From positions 1 through 57,818 of the forward strand of contig JALEPJ010000035.1 in the NCBI GenBank assembly GCA_022766385.1: a stretch of DNA of 57,818 nucleotides, in the 5' to 3' direction. Within the stretch, counting starts at the first letter, position 1, and every line of letters begins with the position of its first letter. The notes beneath the pieces are model-generated. The model saw nothing but the letters and a program-made list of their open reading frames with translations, was not told the origin of the DNA and did no database searches. The DNA comes from Rikenellaceae bacterium (GTDB taxonomy: Bacteria > Bacteroidota > Bacteroidia > Bacteroidales > UBA932). Position numbers and translations under genes: made by a program. Below are positions 8,462 through 16,117 of this stretch, one piece after another.

Positions 8462-9253
8462 ATGTCAGAAACTGAAAATACCAAAAGCTCCTTCGGCTGG
8501 ATACTCAAAAACCTGCTCGGAGCGGCAGCTTTCATCATTATAATAGCTTTGCTGGCTCATATCCTGCTCGGCGTTTTCACCCATCACGGCCGTGTAATAG
8601 AAGTCCCGGATATGACCAATATGTCAGTTGCAGAGGCTGAAGCGGCAGCTGCATCCGCAGGTATCAGAGTAGAGGTCATCGATTCCACCTATCAGCGCGG
8701 TATGGCTGCCGGAGCGGTCTATCGCCAGAATCCTGCAGCCGGTCAGTTTGTTAAAAGCGGAAGACGTATTCTGCTGACCATCAATACTGTAGTGCCTAAG
8801 AAAGAGAGCGTGCCAAATCTGGTCGGTCTCTCTATGAGACAGGCTCAGGCCGAACTTTTCTCACGCGGACTCAATGTCGGCAAGCTCATCTATGTTGATG
8901 ACATTGCCACCAATAATGTGCTGAAGCAGACCTATCGCGGCCGCAATATTGATCCGGGCTCGAAAGTGAACAGCGGCTCGAGCATTGACCTCGTTGTCGG
9001 TCTCAGCTCCGATGACAACTCTACCTATATCCCGAGTGTGATTGGTCAGAAGTATGTCAATGCCATTAAGGTCATCCATGAAAGCTCATTAAATGTTGGC
9101 AAGCTCACTTTTGACGGCAGTGTCAGGAATTTCAATGACTCCATCAGCGCTGTTGTGTATCGCCAGAATCCGGTCGGAAGCAATGAGTTTCCTACCTTGA
9201 AGGGCTCTGATGTGTCTCTCTACCTCACCGTTGATCCAGAAAAGATGAAGTAG
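8462..9253 (+). CDS. PASTA-domain membrane protein
   Basis: 263 aa. A cytoplasmic N-terminus of about 15 residues, one transmembrane helix (about 17-40), then three PASTA repeats in the periplasm, each marked by VYRQNPA / GGLS-type turns: about residues 45-110, 115-185 and 187-258. PASTA domains bind muropeptides or assist cell-wall enzymes. Here there is no kinase or transpeptidase domain. It is followed after 5 bp by the pseudouridine synthase, so the two are co-transcribed. The partner is unknown. Confidence 0.88.
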   Translation: MSETENTKSSFGWILKNLLGAAAFIIIIALLAHILLGVFTHHGRVIEVPDMTNMSVAEAEAAAASAGIRVEVIDSTYQRGMAAGAVYRQNPAAGQFVKSGRRILLTINTVVPKKESVPNLVGLSMRQAQAELFSRGLNVGKLIYVDDIATNNVLKQTYRGRNIDPGSKVNSGSSIDLVVGLSSDDNSTYIPSVIGQKYVNAIKVIHESSLNVGKLTFDGSVRNFNDSISAVVYRQNPVGSNEFPTLKGSDVSLYLTVDPEKMK

Positions 9254-9258
9254 AAGAA

Positions 9259-10353
9259 ATGACAGAATTTGAACTGGAATATGACGAAATCCCCGTTGGC
9301 GGAATAGCTGAAAACGGAGCGATACTGGAAGAGGGCGGAGACGATGAAGAGCAGGGAATGTTCGAGCATTTCCGCCTGAATGTGGATAAGGGCCAGGAAC
9401 CTATGCGCGTGGACAAATATATGTCCTGCCATCTCGAGGATACCTCCCGTCACAGGGTTCAGTGCGCGATTAAGGAACAGTATGTCCGCGTCAATGACAA
9501 AATAGTAAAATCCAATTATATAGTCCGTCCCGGAGATGTGATACGTTTCGTGATGCCCTACAGGCGTCGCGGCTTGGAGATACTTCCGCAGGAAATTCCT
9601 CTGGACATAGTCTATGAGGATGATGATGTCCTTCTGGTCAACAAGGCTGCAGGAATGGTTGTCCATCCCGGTCACGGCCATTTCGAGGGTACGCTGATAA
9701 ATGCCCTTTCATACCATCTTGGAATATCACAAGGACCTGAGGCTGAGGATGAAAGGATGGGTATTCTTGTGCATCGCATAGATAAGGACACCTCAGGCCT
9801 GCTGGTAGTTGCCAAGAATGACGAAGCCCAGCTCAGGCTTGCGCGCCAATTCTTTGAGCACTCCATCGAAAGACGCTATGTCGCAGTGGTTTGGGGCAAT
9901 ATAAAAGAGGATGATGGCACCATTGACGGCAATATCGGCAGAGACCCCAATGACCGCCTCCGTTTCAGAGTCTATGACGACCCTGAGAAGGGCAAGCGCG
10001 CGATAACCCATTACAGGGTACTGCAGCGTTTCGGCTTCGTGACTGTTGTGGAATGCAAGCTGGAAACTGGCCGAACCCATCAGATAAGGGTCCATATGAG
10101 CCATATCGGTCATCCGCTCTTCAACGACGAGAGATATGGAGGTTCGGAAATCCGTCAGGGAACCATTTATGCCAAGTACAAGCAGTTCATCGAGAACTGT
10201 TTCAAACTTTGTCCCCGCCAGGCCCTGCACGCCAAGACTCTGGGCTTCGTTCATCCTTCAAACGGAAAGTGGATGCAGTTTGATTCAGAGCTGCCGGAGG
10301 ATATGGCTGCCCTCATTGAGAAATGGGACTCATATGTTTCTTCAAATCTGTGA
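9259..10353 (+). CDS. RluA/RluD-family pseudouridine synthase
   Basis: 364 aa. An N-terminal acidic extension of about 40 residues, then an S4 RNA-binding domain (RVDKYMSCHLEDTSRHRVQ), then the catalytic domain with HRIDKDTSGLLV (catalytic Asp near residue 174) and GRTHQIRVHM. The layout is that of RluD, which modifies helix 69 of 23S rRNA, but the exact target cannot be proved from sequence. The stop abuts the convergent thioredoxin-fold gene with no gap (10353/10354). Confidence 0.92.
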   Translation: MTEFELEYDEIPVGGIAENGAILEEGGDDEEQGMFEHFRLNVDKGQEPMRVDKYMSCHLEDTSRHRVQCAIKEQYVRVNDKIVKSNYIVRPGDVIRFVMPYRRRGLEILPQEIPLDIVYEDDDVLLVNKAAGMVVHPGHGHFEGTLINALSYHLGISQGPEAEDERMGILVHRIDKDTSGLLVVAKNDEAQLRLARQFFEHSIERRYVAVVWGNIKEDDGTIDGNIGRDPNDRLRFRVYDDPEKGKRAITHYRVLQRFGFVTVVECKLETGRTHQIRVHMSHIGHPLFNDERYGGSEIRQGTIYAKYKQFIENCFKLCPRQALHAKTLGFVHPSNGKWMQFDSELPEDMAALIEKWDSYVSSNL

Positions 10354-11820
10354 TTATTTCAGAGTCAGATACTTCCTGGTGATATTACCCTTCTTGTCCA
10401 CTTCAATGATATGAGGAAGGACTGATAGGTCGAACTGGTCCAGCAGCTTCTTGTCCGGCTCGACAAACAGGAATTTAGCATCAGGGCTTTCTTTCAAAAT
10501 GGATGCGGCTGCTGCTGCCACTTCGGCACAGGACGAGCAGCCCGGACTGTGGAATACTATCCATCCCGGTGAACCCTTCAAAGCCCTCAGTCTGATCTTT
10601 CGCGGCTTTATCTCCTCAAGCGGCTGCTCGGCATTGCGTACAGTCTTCAGTCGCCCCGTAACTCTCAGGGGAGCAATGCGTGAGCCTACGGGAGCCCTCG
10701 AGAGCAGTTCCTTCTCCATCTGTGCCGGTGCAATGATGGCTGCAACATCCTCAGCCTCAGACCATAAGGCAGGATCTCCTTCGATATGTTGCTCTATAAA
10801 AGGCAGGAGGGCCTTCTTGTACTCTTCTCCTTGAGAGTCGGACAGATAGTAGAAAAGGTCTCCGATCAAATGCTTGCAGAGCACACTGTCCTTTCTCTCC
10901 AGCGCGAGCTTCTTCATGTAAGCTGCGGCATTGAGTATTGCCTCAGCATCGCTTCCGTCTTCCTCGAAGAGCATTTTGAAAAGGGAGAGAGTCTCTCCTG
11001 AGCCGTAGTCGTAGGGCCTGACGCTCTCCAGGAGGCGGGACAATGCGTCCGCGTCGAGCTTTCGCCCGATTATGATTCCGTCCTTATCGACCAGTAGCAT
11101 CTGTGGAGTCTCGATCACTCCGTATTCCATCTGGTAATTGGAGTCGATTTCAGGGTCCCAGAGGTGATAAATGTTCACGGCCTCGGTCTTCAGAGACCAT
11201 CTTTCCTTTCTGTAACTGTCCCATTCATCGTGATTTACGCCTGTATATACGGCATAGAAATCAAGGGGGAAGTCAATGCTCTCAAGGATTTGCCTGAGCA
11301 TAATGGTGGTAAGCTTGCATTTGGCGCAACTTACATCATAGAAGTAGATGACACTGGCCCTTCCTTCGGATGGAAGGCTGACCTTCTGTCCCTCTGAATC
11401 TTCCATGGTCAGTAAGGGAGCCTTCATTCCGAGCAGGGAATTGCGGTTGAACTGCGCGAACATTCTCGCGCCGAGGAGCTCGAAATCGCTGTTCAGTTTG
11501 ACTTTGCCGCTCTCGAACCACTTATCCACCATATGGATGGCCACAGCCTCTTCTCCCATTATTCTTGGCTTGCTGTAATGCTGATAGATGTAGCTTGCGA
11601 CGTGATTTCGCAGAAGCGAGTCTCCGCAGCTCTCCACCAGGAAATCGCATTCAGCCATCTTGTCTTCGAGGGGAAGAAGTTCGATGGCTCTGAAGTACTC
11701 TTCGAGCTTTGCATCCATTGCGGCAGCCTTAGCAGAGTCAAGCTGTTGGGCACGGATAGGCGCTGACAGAGTGAAAACTACTGTCAGCGTTGTCAATAAT
11801 CTGCTTAAGAGCCGGTGCAT
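10354..11820 (-). CDS. secreted protein with two thioredoxin-like folds
   Basis: 488 aa with a signal peptide (LSAPIRAQQ cleavage region). After a helical region of about 140 residues comes a TlpA/peroxiredoxin-like domain with CAKC at about residues 165-168 and a cis-Pro region (VIETPQMLLVDKDG). A C-terminal domain has a second CxxC in SPGCSSCAEV (about 425-428). Likely a periplasmic thiol-disulfide protein. The first part resembles the DUF5106-TlpA layout common in Bacteroidetes. It is last in the lon-ung-coaD operon, 1 bp after coaD. Confidence 0.75.
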   Translation of the reverse strand: MHRLLSRLLTTLTVVFTLSAPIRAQQLDSAKAAAMDAKLEEYFRAIELLPLEDKMAECDFLVESCGDSLLRNHVASYIYQHYSKPRIMGEEAVAIHMVDKWFESGKVKLNSDFELLGARMFAQFNRNSLLGMKAPLLTMEDSEGQKVSLPSEGRASVIYFYDVSCAKCKLTTIMLRQILESIDFPLDFYAVYTGVNHDEWDSYRKERWSLKTEAVNIYHLWDPEIDSNYQMEYGVIETPQMLLVDKDGIIIGRKLDADALSRLLESVRPYDYGSGETLSLFKMLFEEDGSDAEAILNAAAYMKKLALERKDSVLCKHLIGDLFYYLSDSQGEEYKKALLPFIEQHIEGDPALWSEAEDVAAIIAPAQMEKELLSRAPVGSRIAPLRVTGRLKTVRNAEQPLEEIKPRKIRLRALKGSPGWIVFHSPGCSSCAEVAAAAASILKESPDAKFLFVEPDKKLLDQFDLSVLPHIIEVDKKGNITRKYLTLK

Positions 11821-11821
11821 T

Positions 11822-12292
11822 CTATTGATGTTCAGGTAGTTTGACCCCTTCAGAAAGGAAGAGGCTGGTATCTCCGTTATGTTGCAGCAGGTCGCGTACC
11901 GCTGAAGATGAAATGTGTGCGAATTCCTGTGCGGTAGGGATGATTATGGTCTCTACATCGGGCGCCAGTCTTCTGTTCGCATCGGCTATTGCCCTTTCAT
12001 TCTCGAAATCAAGCATATTGCGTACTCCTCTCACAATATGGTGTATACCGAGTTCGTGGCAGGTATCGATGGTGAGATTGTTGTACTTGATGATGCGTAT
12101 GCCCTCAATGCCCTTGGTGGCCTGGGCGATTATATCTATCCTCTCGTCCATATTGAAGAAGCCGCGCTTGTCCTGGTTGATGCCGACGGCAATCACCACT
12201 TCGTCGAACATGGTCAATGCTCTTTTAAGGATGTTCAAGTGTCCTGCTGTGAATGGATCGAAGGATCCGGGGAATAATGCAGTTTTTTTCAT
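11822..12292 (-). CDS. coaD: phosphopantetheine adenylyltransferase
   Basis: 156 aa. Catalyses the fourth step of coenzyme A synthesis (4'-phosphopantetheine plus ATP to dephospho-CoA). The nucleotidyltransferase signature is FPGSFDPFTAGHLNI, and a second conserved block is ISSSAVRDLL. I choose the ATG at 12290-12292, which overlaps the ung stop as ATGA; an in-frame TTG three codons upstream is less likely. Third gene of the lon operon. Confidence 0.95.
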   Translation of the reverse strand: MKKTALFPGSFDPFTAGHLNILKRALTMFDEVVIAVGINQDKRGFFNMDERIDIIAQATKGIEGIRIIKYNNLTIDTCHELGIHHIVRGVRNMLDFENERAIADANRRLAPDVETIIIPTAQEFAHISSSAVRDLLQHNGDTSLFLSEGVKLPEHQ

Positions 12293-12957
12293 ATCTGCCA
12301 ATTGATGGGAGTCTTTCCTTCCCGGGTGAGTATTCTGTTGGTTTCAGAGAAATGGCCGCAGCCGAAAAATGCTCCTCTCGCAAGGGGAGAGGGGTGTGCG
12401 GCCTCCAGTACATAATGGCGCGAGCTGTCGATGAGCTCGCGTTTGGATTTGGCGTAATTGCCCCAGAGGAGGAAGATTATGCCATCGCAATTGTCGCTGA
12501 TACAGCGGATTACGGCATCGGTGAATCTCTGCCAGCCAATATTGCTGTGGGAGGTGGGTTTTGATGCCTCAACGGTGAGGACGGAGTTGAGGAGCAGCAC
12601 TCCCTGTTTTGCCCAGCTCTCCAGGTTCGGTCTGCCGCTCATCCTGACTCCGAGCTCGGACTCGATTTCCTTAAAGATGTTCTTGAGCGAAGGCGGAGCG
12701 GGTATGCCGTCGGGAACGGAGAATGACAGACCCATAGCCTGTCCGGCTCCGTGATAAGGGTCCTGACCGAGGATTACGACCTTCACCTGGTCCAGAGGCG
12801 TCAAGTTGAAGGCCTTGAAAATCATACTGCCAGGAGGATAGATTATCTTACCGGCCGCTTTCTCGCCGTGCAAAAAGCGGACAAGTTCCGCAAAGTAGGG
12901 TTCGTCGAACTCTCTCTGCAGAACTTGCTTCCAACTCTGTTCTATCTTTACGTCCAT
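12289..12957 (-). CDS. ung: uracil-DNA glycosylase
   Basis: 222 aa, family 1 enzyme that removes uracil from DNA. The water-activating loop GQDPYHG holds the catalytic Asp, and HPSPLA is the DNA-intercalation motif. Its ATG shares one base with the lon stop (TGATG) and its own stop overlaps the coaD start by 4 nt, so translation is probably coupled along lon-ung-coaD. Confidence 0.96.
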   Translation of the reverse strand: MDVKIEQSWKQVLQREFDEPYFAELVRFLHGEKAAGKIIYPPGSMIFKAFNLTPLDQVKVVILGQDPYHGAGQAMGLSFSVPDGIPAPPSLKNIFKEIESELGVRMSGRPNLESWAKQGVLLLNSVLTVEASKPTSHSNIGWQRFTDAVIRCISDNCDGIIFLLWGNYAKSKRELIDSSRHYVLEAAHPSPLARGAFFGCGHFSETNRILTREGKTPINWQI

Positions 12958-15365
12958 CAGAAGATATTGTCAATGACGTCAGAAATGGTGTTTACATATA
13001 TGAACTCAAGACCTTTGACGTAAATCTCTTTGATGTCCTCAATGTCTTTCCTGTTCTCTTCGCATATGACTATCGTGCTGATTCCGGCACGTTTGGCAGC
13101 GAGTATCTTCTCCTTTATGCCGCCTACAGGAAGCACGCGTCCGCGCAGAGTCATTTCGCCGGTCATCGCAATCCCGGACTTGATCTTCTCGCCTCTGAGG
13201 GCTGATACCATCGAGCTGACCATAGTGATTCCGGCCGAAGGACCGTCCTTCGGAACGGCTCCTTCAGGCACGTGCACGTGCAAGTCCTTGCTTCCGAATT
13301 CCTCCGGGCTCATCTTCGCCAGCTCCGGATGCGCCTTGATGTACTGGTAGGCAATAGTCGCGGATTCCTTCATCACGTCGCCGAGATTGCCGGTCATTGT
13401 CAATGCGCCCTTGCCGTTGCTGACCTGGCTTTCTACGAAGAGTATCTCTCCACCCATAGCCGTCCAGGCAAGACCGGTAACCACTCCCGGAGCCTCATTG
13501 CCCTTCTGCACATCGTGGAAATTGGTCGGCAGACCGAGGTACTCCTTCAGGTGCTGAGTTTTGATAACGCTCGGATAATCCTCTCCGAGGGCAATCTTCT
13601 TGGCCGTTACGCGCGCGATTTTGGCAATCTGCTTCTCCAAACCGCGCACGCCAGACTCTCTCGTATAATTGTCGACAATCTGGGCAATGGCGCTCTTGTC
13701 GATGCGGAGCTCCTTTTTGCCTATTCCGTGCTCCTCGAGCTGTTTCGGCAGGAGATAGCGCTTCGCTATTTCAGCCTTTTCCTCGGCAAGATAGCCGCTG
13801 ACGTTGATCAGCTCCATACGGTCGAGCAGGGCTGACTGTATGGTCGAGGTCGTATTGGCAGTGGTAATGAAGAGAACGTTGGAGAGGTCGAAGTCCACGT
13901 CCAGATAATTGTCGTGGAAGGTCGAATTCTGCTCAGGGTCAAGCACTTCCAGAAGGGCTGACGAAGGGTCTCCCTTGAAGTCGCTGGAGAGTTTGTCGAT
14001 CTCGTCGAGCACGATTACAGGGTTGGATGTGCCGGCGCGGCTGATGCCGTTCAGGATGCGCCCTGGAAGTGCACCGATGTAGGTCTTTCTGTGACCTCTG
14101 ATCTCGGCCTCATCGTGCATACCTCCGAGAGCAATGCGTACATACTTTCTTCCGAGAGCCTTGGCAATGGACTTGCCGAGACTGGTCTTTCCGACTCCCG
14201 GAGGGCCGTAGAGGCAGAGTATAGGCGATTTCATATTGCCCTTCAGCTTCAGTACCGCGAGATACTCGATTATTCTTTCCTTGACATTGTCGAGACCGTA
14301 GTGGTCCTCGTCGAGTACCTTCTGGGCGTGTTTCAGGTCGAGATTGTCCTTTGAAATTACTCCCCAAGGCAGGTCGACCATAAACTGAAGGTAGTTGTAC
14401 TGTATGCTGTAGTCTGGTGAGCTCGGATTGTACCTTTCGAGCTTCATCAGCTCCTTGTCGAAGATTTCGCGTACCTCCTTCGACCACTTCTTGGTATCCG
14501 CTTTCTGGCGAAGTTTGTCGAAGTCGCCGCTTTCGTCCATTCCAAGCTCCTCCTGAATGGTTCTGAGCTGGTTGTTGAGGAAGTACTCACGCTGCTGCTG
14601 GTCGATTTCACCCTTGACCTTCTGATTTATTTCCTGCTTTATCTTGAGGAACTGGACCTGGATGTCGAGAACGGTGAGGAGTTTCATCGCGCGGACACGC
14701 ATATCGTCGTACTGCAGGAGATCGACCTTGTCAGTGAAATTGTCCACCTCAATGGATGTGGCAATAAAGTTCACGAGGAACTGGAAATCATCAATGCCCT
14801 TGAGAGCGGAGATGGTCTCCTTCGAGCCGAATGGGGTGGACTTGAGTATGGTTGTGGATTTCTCCTTGAGAGATTCCATAATCATCCTGTTGTCAGGGGC
14901 CTTCTCGTTGACCATAAGGTCGTCAAGATAGTGTACTCTGGCCTTGATGTAAGGGTCATAGCAGACTATTCCGTCAACTGAGAGGCGTTTAAAGCCTTGG
15001 AGTATGGCAGTGATGGTGCCGTCAGGCATCTCGAGTGTGCGGATTATCCTGACAAGAGTGCCGTACTGGCTTAGATCCTGCAGCTGGGGGTCCTCCACGT
15101 TTACATCCATCTGGGGAACTGCGCCGATGAAGAGATTGTCCTTCTCGGCATCCTTGATTATGCGTATGGATTTCTCGCGGCCAATGGTGACAGGATAGAC
15201 GGTCCCAGGGAAGATTACCGCATTCCTGAGTGTCAGGATGGGCAGAGTGTCCGGGATATCCGCTTCGTTGAATTTCAATGTTCCATCACCCTGCATTACG
15301 GGAATTATGTTCACTTCCGCTCCTCCGGGGATGAAAAAGGCTGTATTTGTTTTATTGTCCATCAT
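12957..15365 (-). CDS. lon: ATP-dependent protease Lon
   Basis: 802 aa. N-terminal LON substrate-recognition domain (LPILTLRNAVIFPGTVYPV), a coiled middle, an AAA+ module with Walker A GPPGVGKTS, and a C-terminal protease domain with catalytic Ser in DGPSAGITM and Lys in GGIKEKILAAKRAG. I start at ATGATG (15365), where the sequence becomes family-like; a longer frame to 15581 crosses the promoter of the divergent HU gene. It heads the operon lon-ung-coaD-thioredoxin-fold protein. A 15-bp palindrome lies 46 bp upstream. Confidence 0.96.
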   Translation of the reverse strand: MMDNKTNTAFFIPGGAEVNIIPVMQGDGTLKFNEADIPDTLPILTLRNAVIFPGTVYPVTIGREKSIRIIKDAEKDNLFIGAVPQMDVNVEDPQLQDLSQYGTLVRIIRTLEMPDGTITAILQGFKRLSVDGIVCYDPYIKARVHYLDDLMVNEKAPDNRMIMESLKEKSTTILKSTPFGSKETISALKGIDDFQFLVNFIATSIEVDNFTDKVDLLQYDDMRVRAMKLLTVLDIQVQFLKIKQEINQKVKGEIDQQQREYFLNNQLRTIQEELGMDESGDFDKLRQKADTKKWSKEVREIFDKELMKLERYNPSSPDYSIQYNYLQFMVDLPWGVISKDNLDLKHAQKVLDEDHYGLDNVKERIIEYLAVLKLKGNMKSPILCLYGPPGVGKTSLGKSIAKALGRKYVRIALGGMHDEAEIRGHRKTYIGALPGRILNGISRAGTSNPVIVLDEIDKLSSDFKGDPSSALLEVLDPEQNSTFHDNYLDVDFDLSNVLFITTANTTSTIQSALLDRMELINVSGYLAEEKAEIAKRYLLPKQLEEHGIGKKELRIDKSAIAQIVDNYTRESGVRGLEKQIAKIARVTAKKIALGEDYPSVIKTQHLKEYLGLPTNFHDVQKGNEAPGVVTGLAWTAMGGEILFVESQVSNGKGALTMTGNLGDVMKESATIAYQYIKAHPELAKMSPEEFGSKDLHVHVPEGAVPKDGPSAGITMVSSMVSALRGEKIKSGIAMTGEMTLRGRVLPVGGIKEKILAAKRAGISTIVICEENRKDIEDIKEIYVKGLEFIYVNTISDVIDNIF

Positions 15366-15410
15366 ATTTCTATAGTCGGTATTGTCAGATTTCGGGACAG
15401 TACACTCTGT

Positions 15411-15425
15411 CTGCCAATTTGTCAG
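15411..15425. promoter_or_regulatory. imperfect palindrome upstream of lon
   Basis: CTGCCAATTTGTCAG reads CTGnCAAnTTGnCAG on both strands. It lies 46 bp upstream of the lon start and no exact TAnnTTTG box is found there, so it may be an operator or part of a stress promoter. The binding protein is unknown. Confidence 0.4.
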
Positions 15426-15565
15426 CAGGCGTGATACTGATTCCACGCCTGTAAATATAGTCAATCTCTGTGCCATTGATGAAACTGTCACCGTTTTCTT
15501 TATAGGGTATGGAAAAGCGGCTTGCGATTTTTTCGATATGATTTTGATTATTAAAAAAATAAGTC

Positions 15566-15573
15566 TAATTTTG
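15566..15573 (+). promoter_or_regulatory. -7 box of the HU gene
   Basis: TAATTTTG matches TAnnTTTG, with TTG at 15544-15546 about 19 nt upstream. The leader before the ATG at 15620 is about 40 nt. Confidence 0.6.
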
Positions 15574-15619
15574 CAGTCCATTTCGAATATAATTTGAAAA
15601 TCAAAATCAGATAAACGTT

Positions 15620-15898
15620 ATGACTAAAGCAGAAATCGTAAACGAAGTCGCAAAGCAGACAGGTATGGATAAGACCGAGATCCAGAAGGTCATAGAGTCT
15701 TTCATGGAGTGCATTAAGGACTCTCTTGCAAAGGGCAACCCTGTTTATCTTCGTGGCTTCGGCAGCTTCATCATCAAGCACAGGGCTGAGAAGGCCGCCA
15801 GGAATATCACTCAGAAGACTACAATGACTATTCCTGCACACGATATCCCGGCATTCAAGCCTGCAAAGGTATTTGTTGCATCAGTCAAGGAGAATTAA
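15620..15898 (+). CDS. HU-family DNA-binding protein
   Basis: 92 aa, the standard HU/IHF length. TKAEIVNEVAKQTGMDK begins the helical dimerisation part. VYLRGFGSF and RNITQKTTMTIPAHDIPAFKPAK form the beta arm and C-terminal block. It bends and compacts DNA as a dimer. It is followed 19 bp later by a 29-aa basic ribosomal-type protein and then by RNase G, probably in one transcription unit. Confidence 0.95.
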   Translation: MTKAEIVNEVAKQTGMDKTEIQKVIESFMECIKDSLAKGNPVYLRGFGSFIIKHRAEKAARNITQKTTMTIPAHDIPAFKPAKVFVASVKEN

Positions 15899-15917
15899 TT
15901 TTTAATATTTTAGAATT

Positions 15918-16007
15918 ATGCCAAACGGAAAGAAGCACAAGAGGCATAAGATGGCTACGCACAAGCGCAAAAAGCGTTTGCGCAAGAATAGACACAAGAA
16001 GAAGTAA
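15918..16007 (+). CDS. 29-aa very basic protein resembling bS22/mS38 ribosomal proteins
   Basis: 29 residues, of which 19 are Lys, Arg or His (MPNGKKHKRHKMATHK then KRKKRLRKNRHKKK). It follows HU by 19 bp. The spacing KMxxHKxxKxxxKxR aligns by eye with the C-terminal block of mitochondrial mS38 (AURKAIP1/COX24 family) and with the 30-odd-residue actinobacterial bS22. Such proteins sit near the decoding centre of the small subunit. The orthology is inferred from the motif only, but translation is supported by the clean start, the extreme composition and the cluster with HU and RNase G. Confidence 0.75.
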   Translation: MPNGKKHKRHKMATHKRKKRLRKNRHKKK

Positions 16008-16026
16008 TTCGCTTCTTGGTCTGCCA

Positions 16027-16045
16027 TTTTAGCATTCTGCTAAAA
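16027..16045 (+). other. hairpin between the 29-aa gene and rng
   Basis: TTTTAGCA and TGCTAAAA form a perfect 8-bp stem with the loop TTC, 19 bases after the small gene. It lies directly upstream of a second, terminator-like hairpin. Confidence 0.4.
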
Positions 16046-16046
16046 G

Positions 16047-16084
16047 AAAAGGGTCTGGCCGGACGGGTCAGCCCCTTTTAGTTT
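16047..16084 (+). terminator. terminator or attenuator before rng
   Basis: AAAAGGGTCTGGCC (16047-16060) pairs with GGGTCAGCCCCTTTT (16065-16079) through a GGAC loop, with one bulge and a G-U pair, and T residues follow. No clear promoter box separates it from rng, so it may only attenuate. Confidence 0.65.
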
Positions 16085-16117
16085 ACCAACATTCGTTCTT
16101 TAAAATCAAATTTCCTG

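Noticed and set aside
13272..13835. 187-codon plus-strand frame opposite lon
   Set aside because: Lies wholly antisense to a conserved AAA+/protease region, shows no family motif and its residues mirror lon codon bias.
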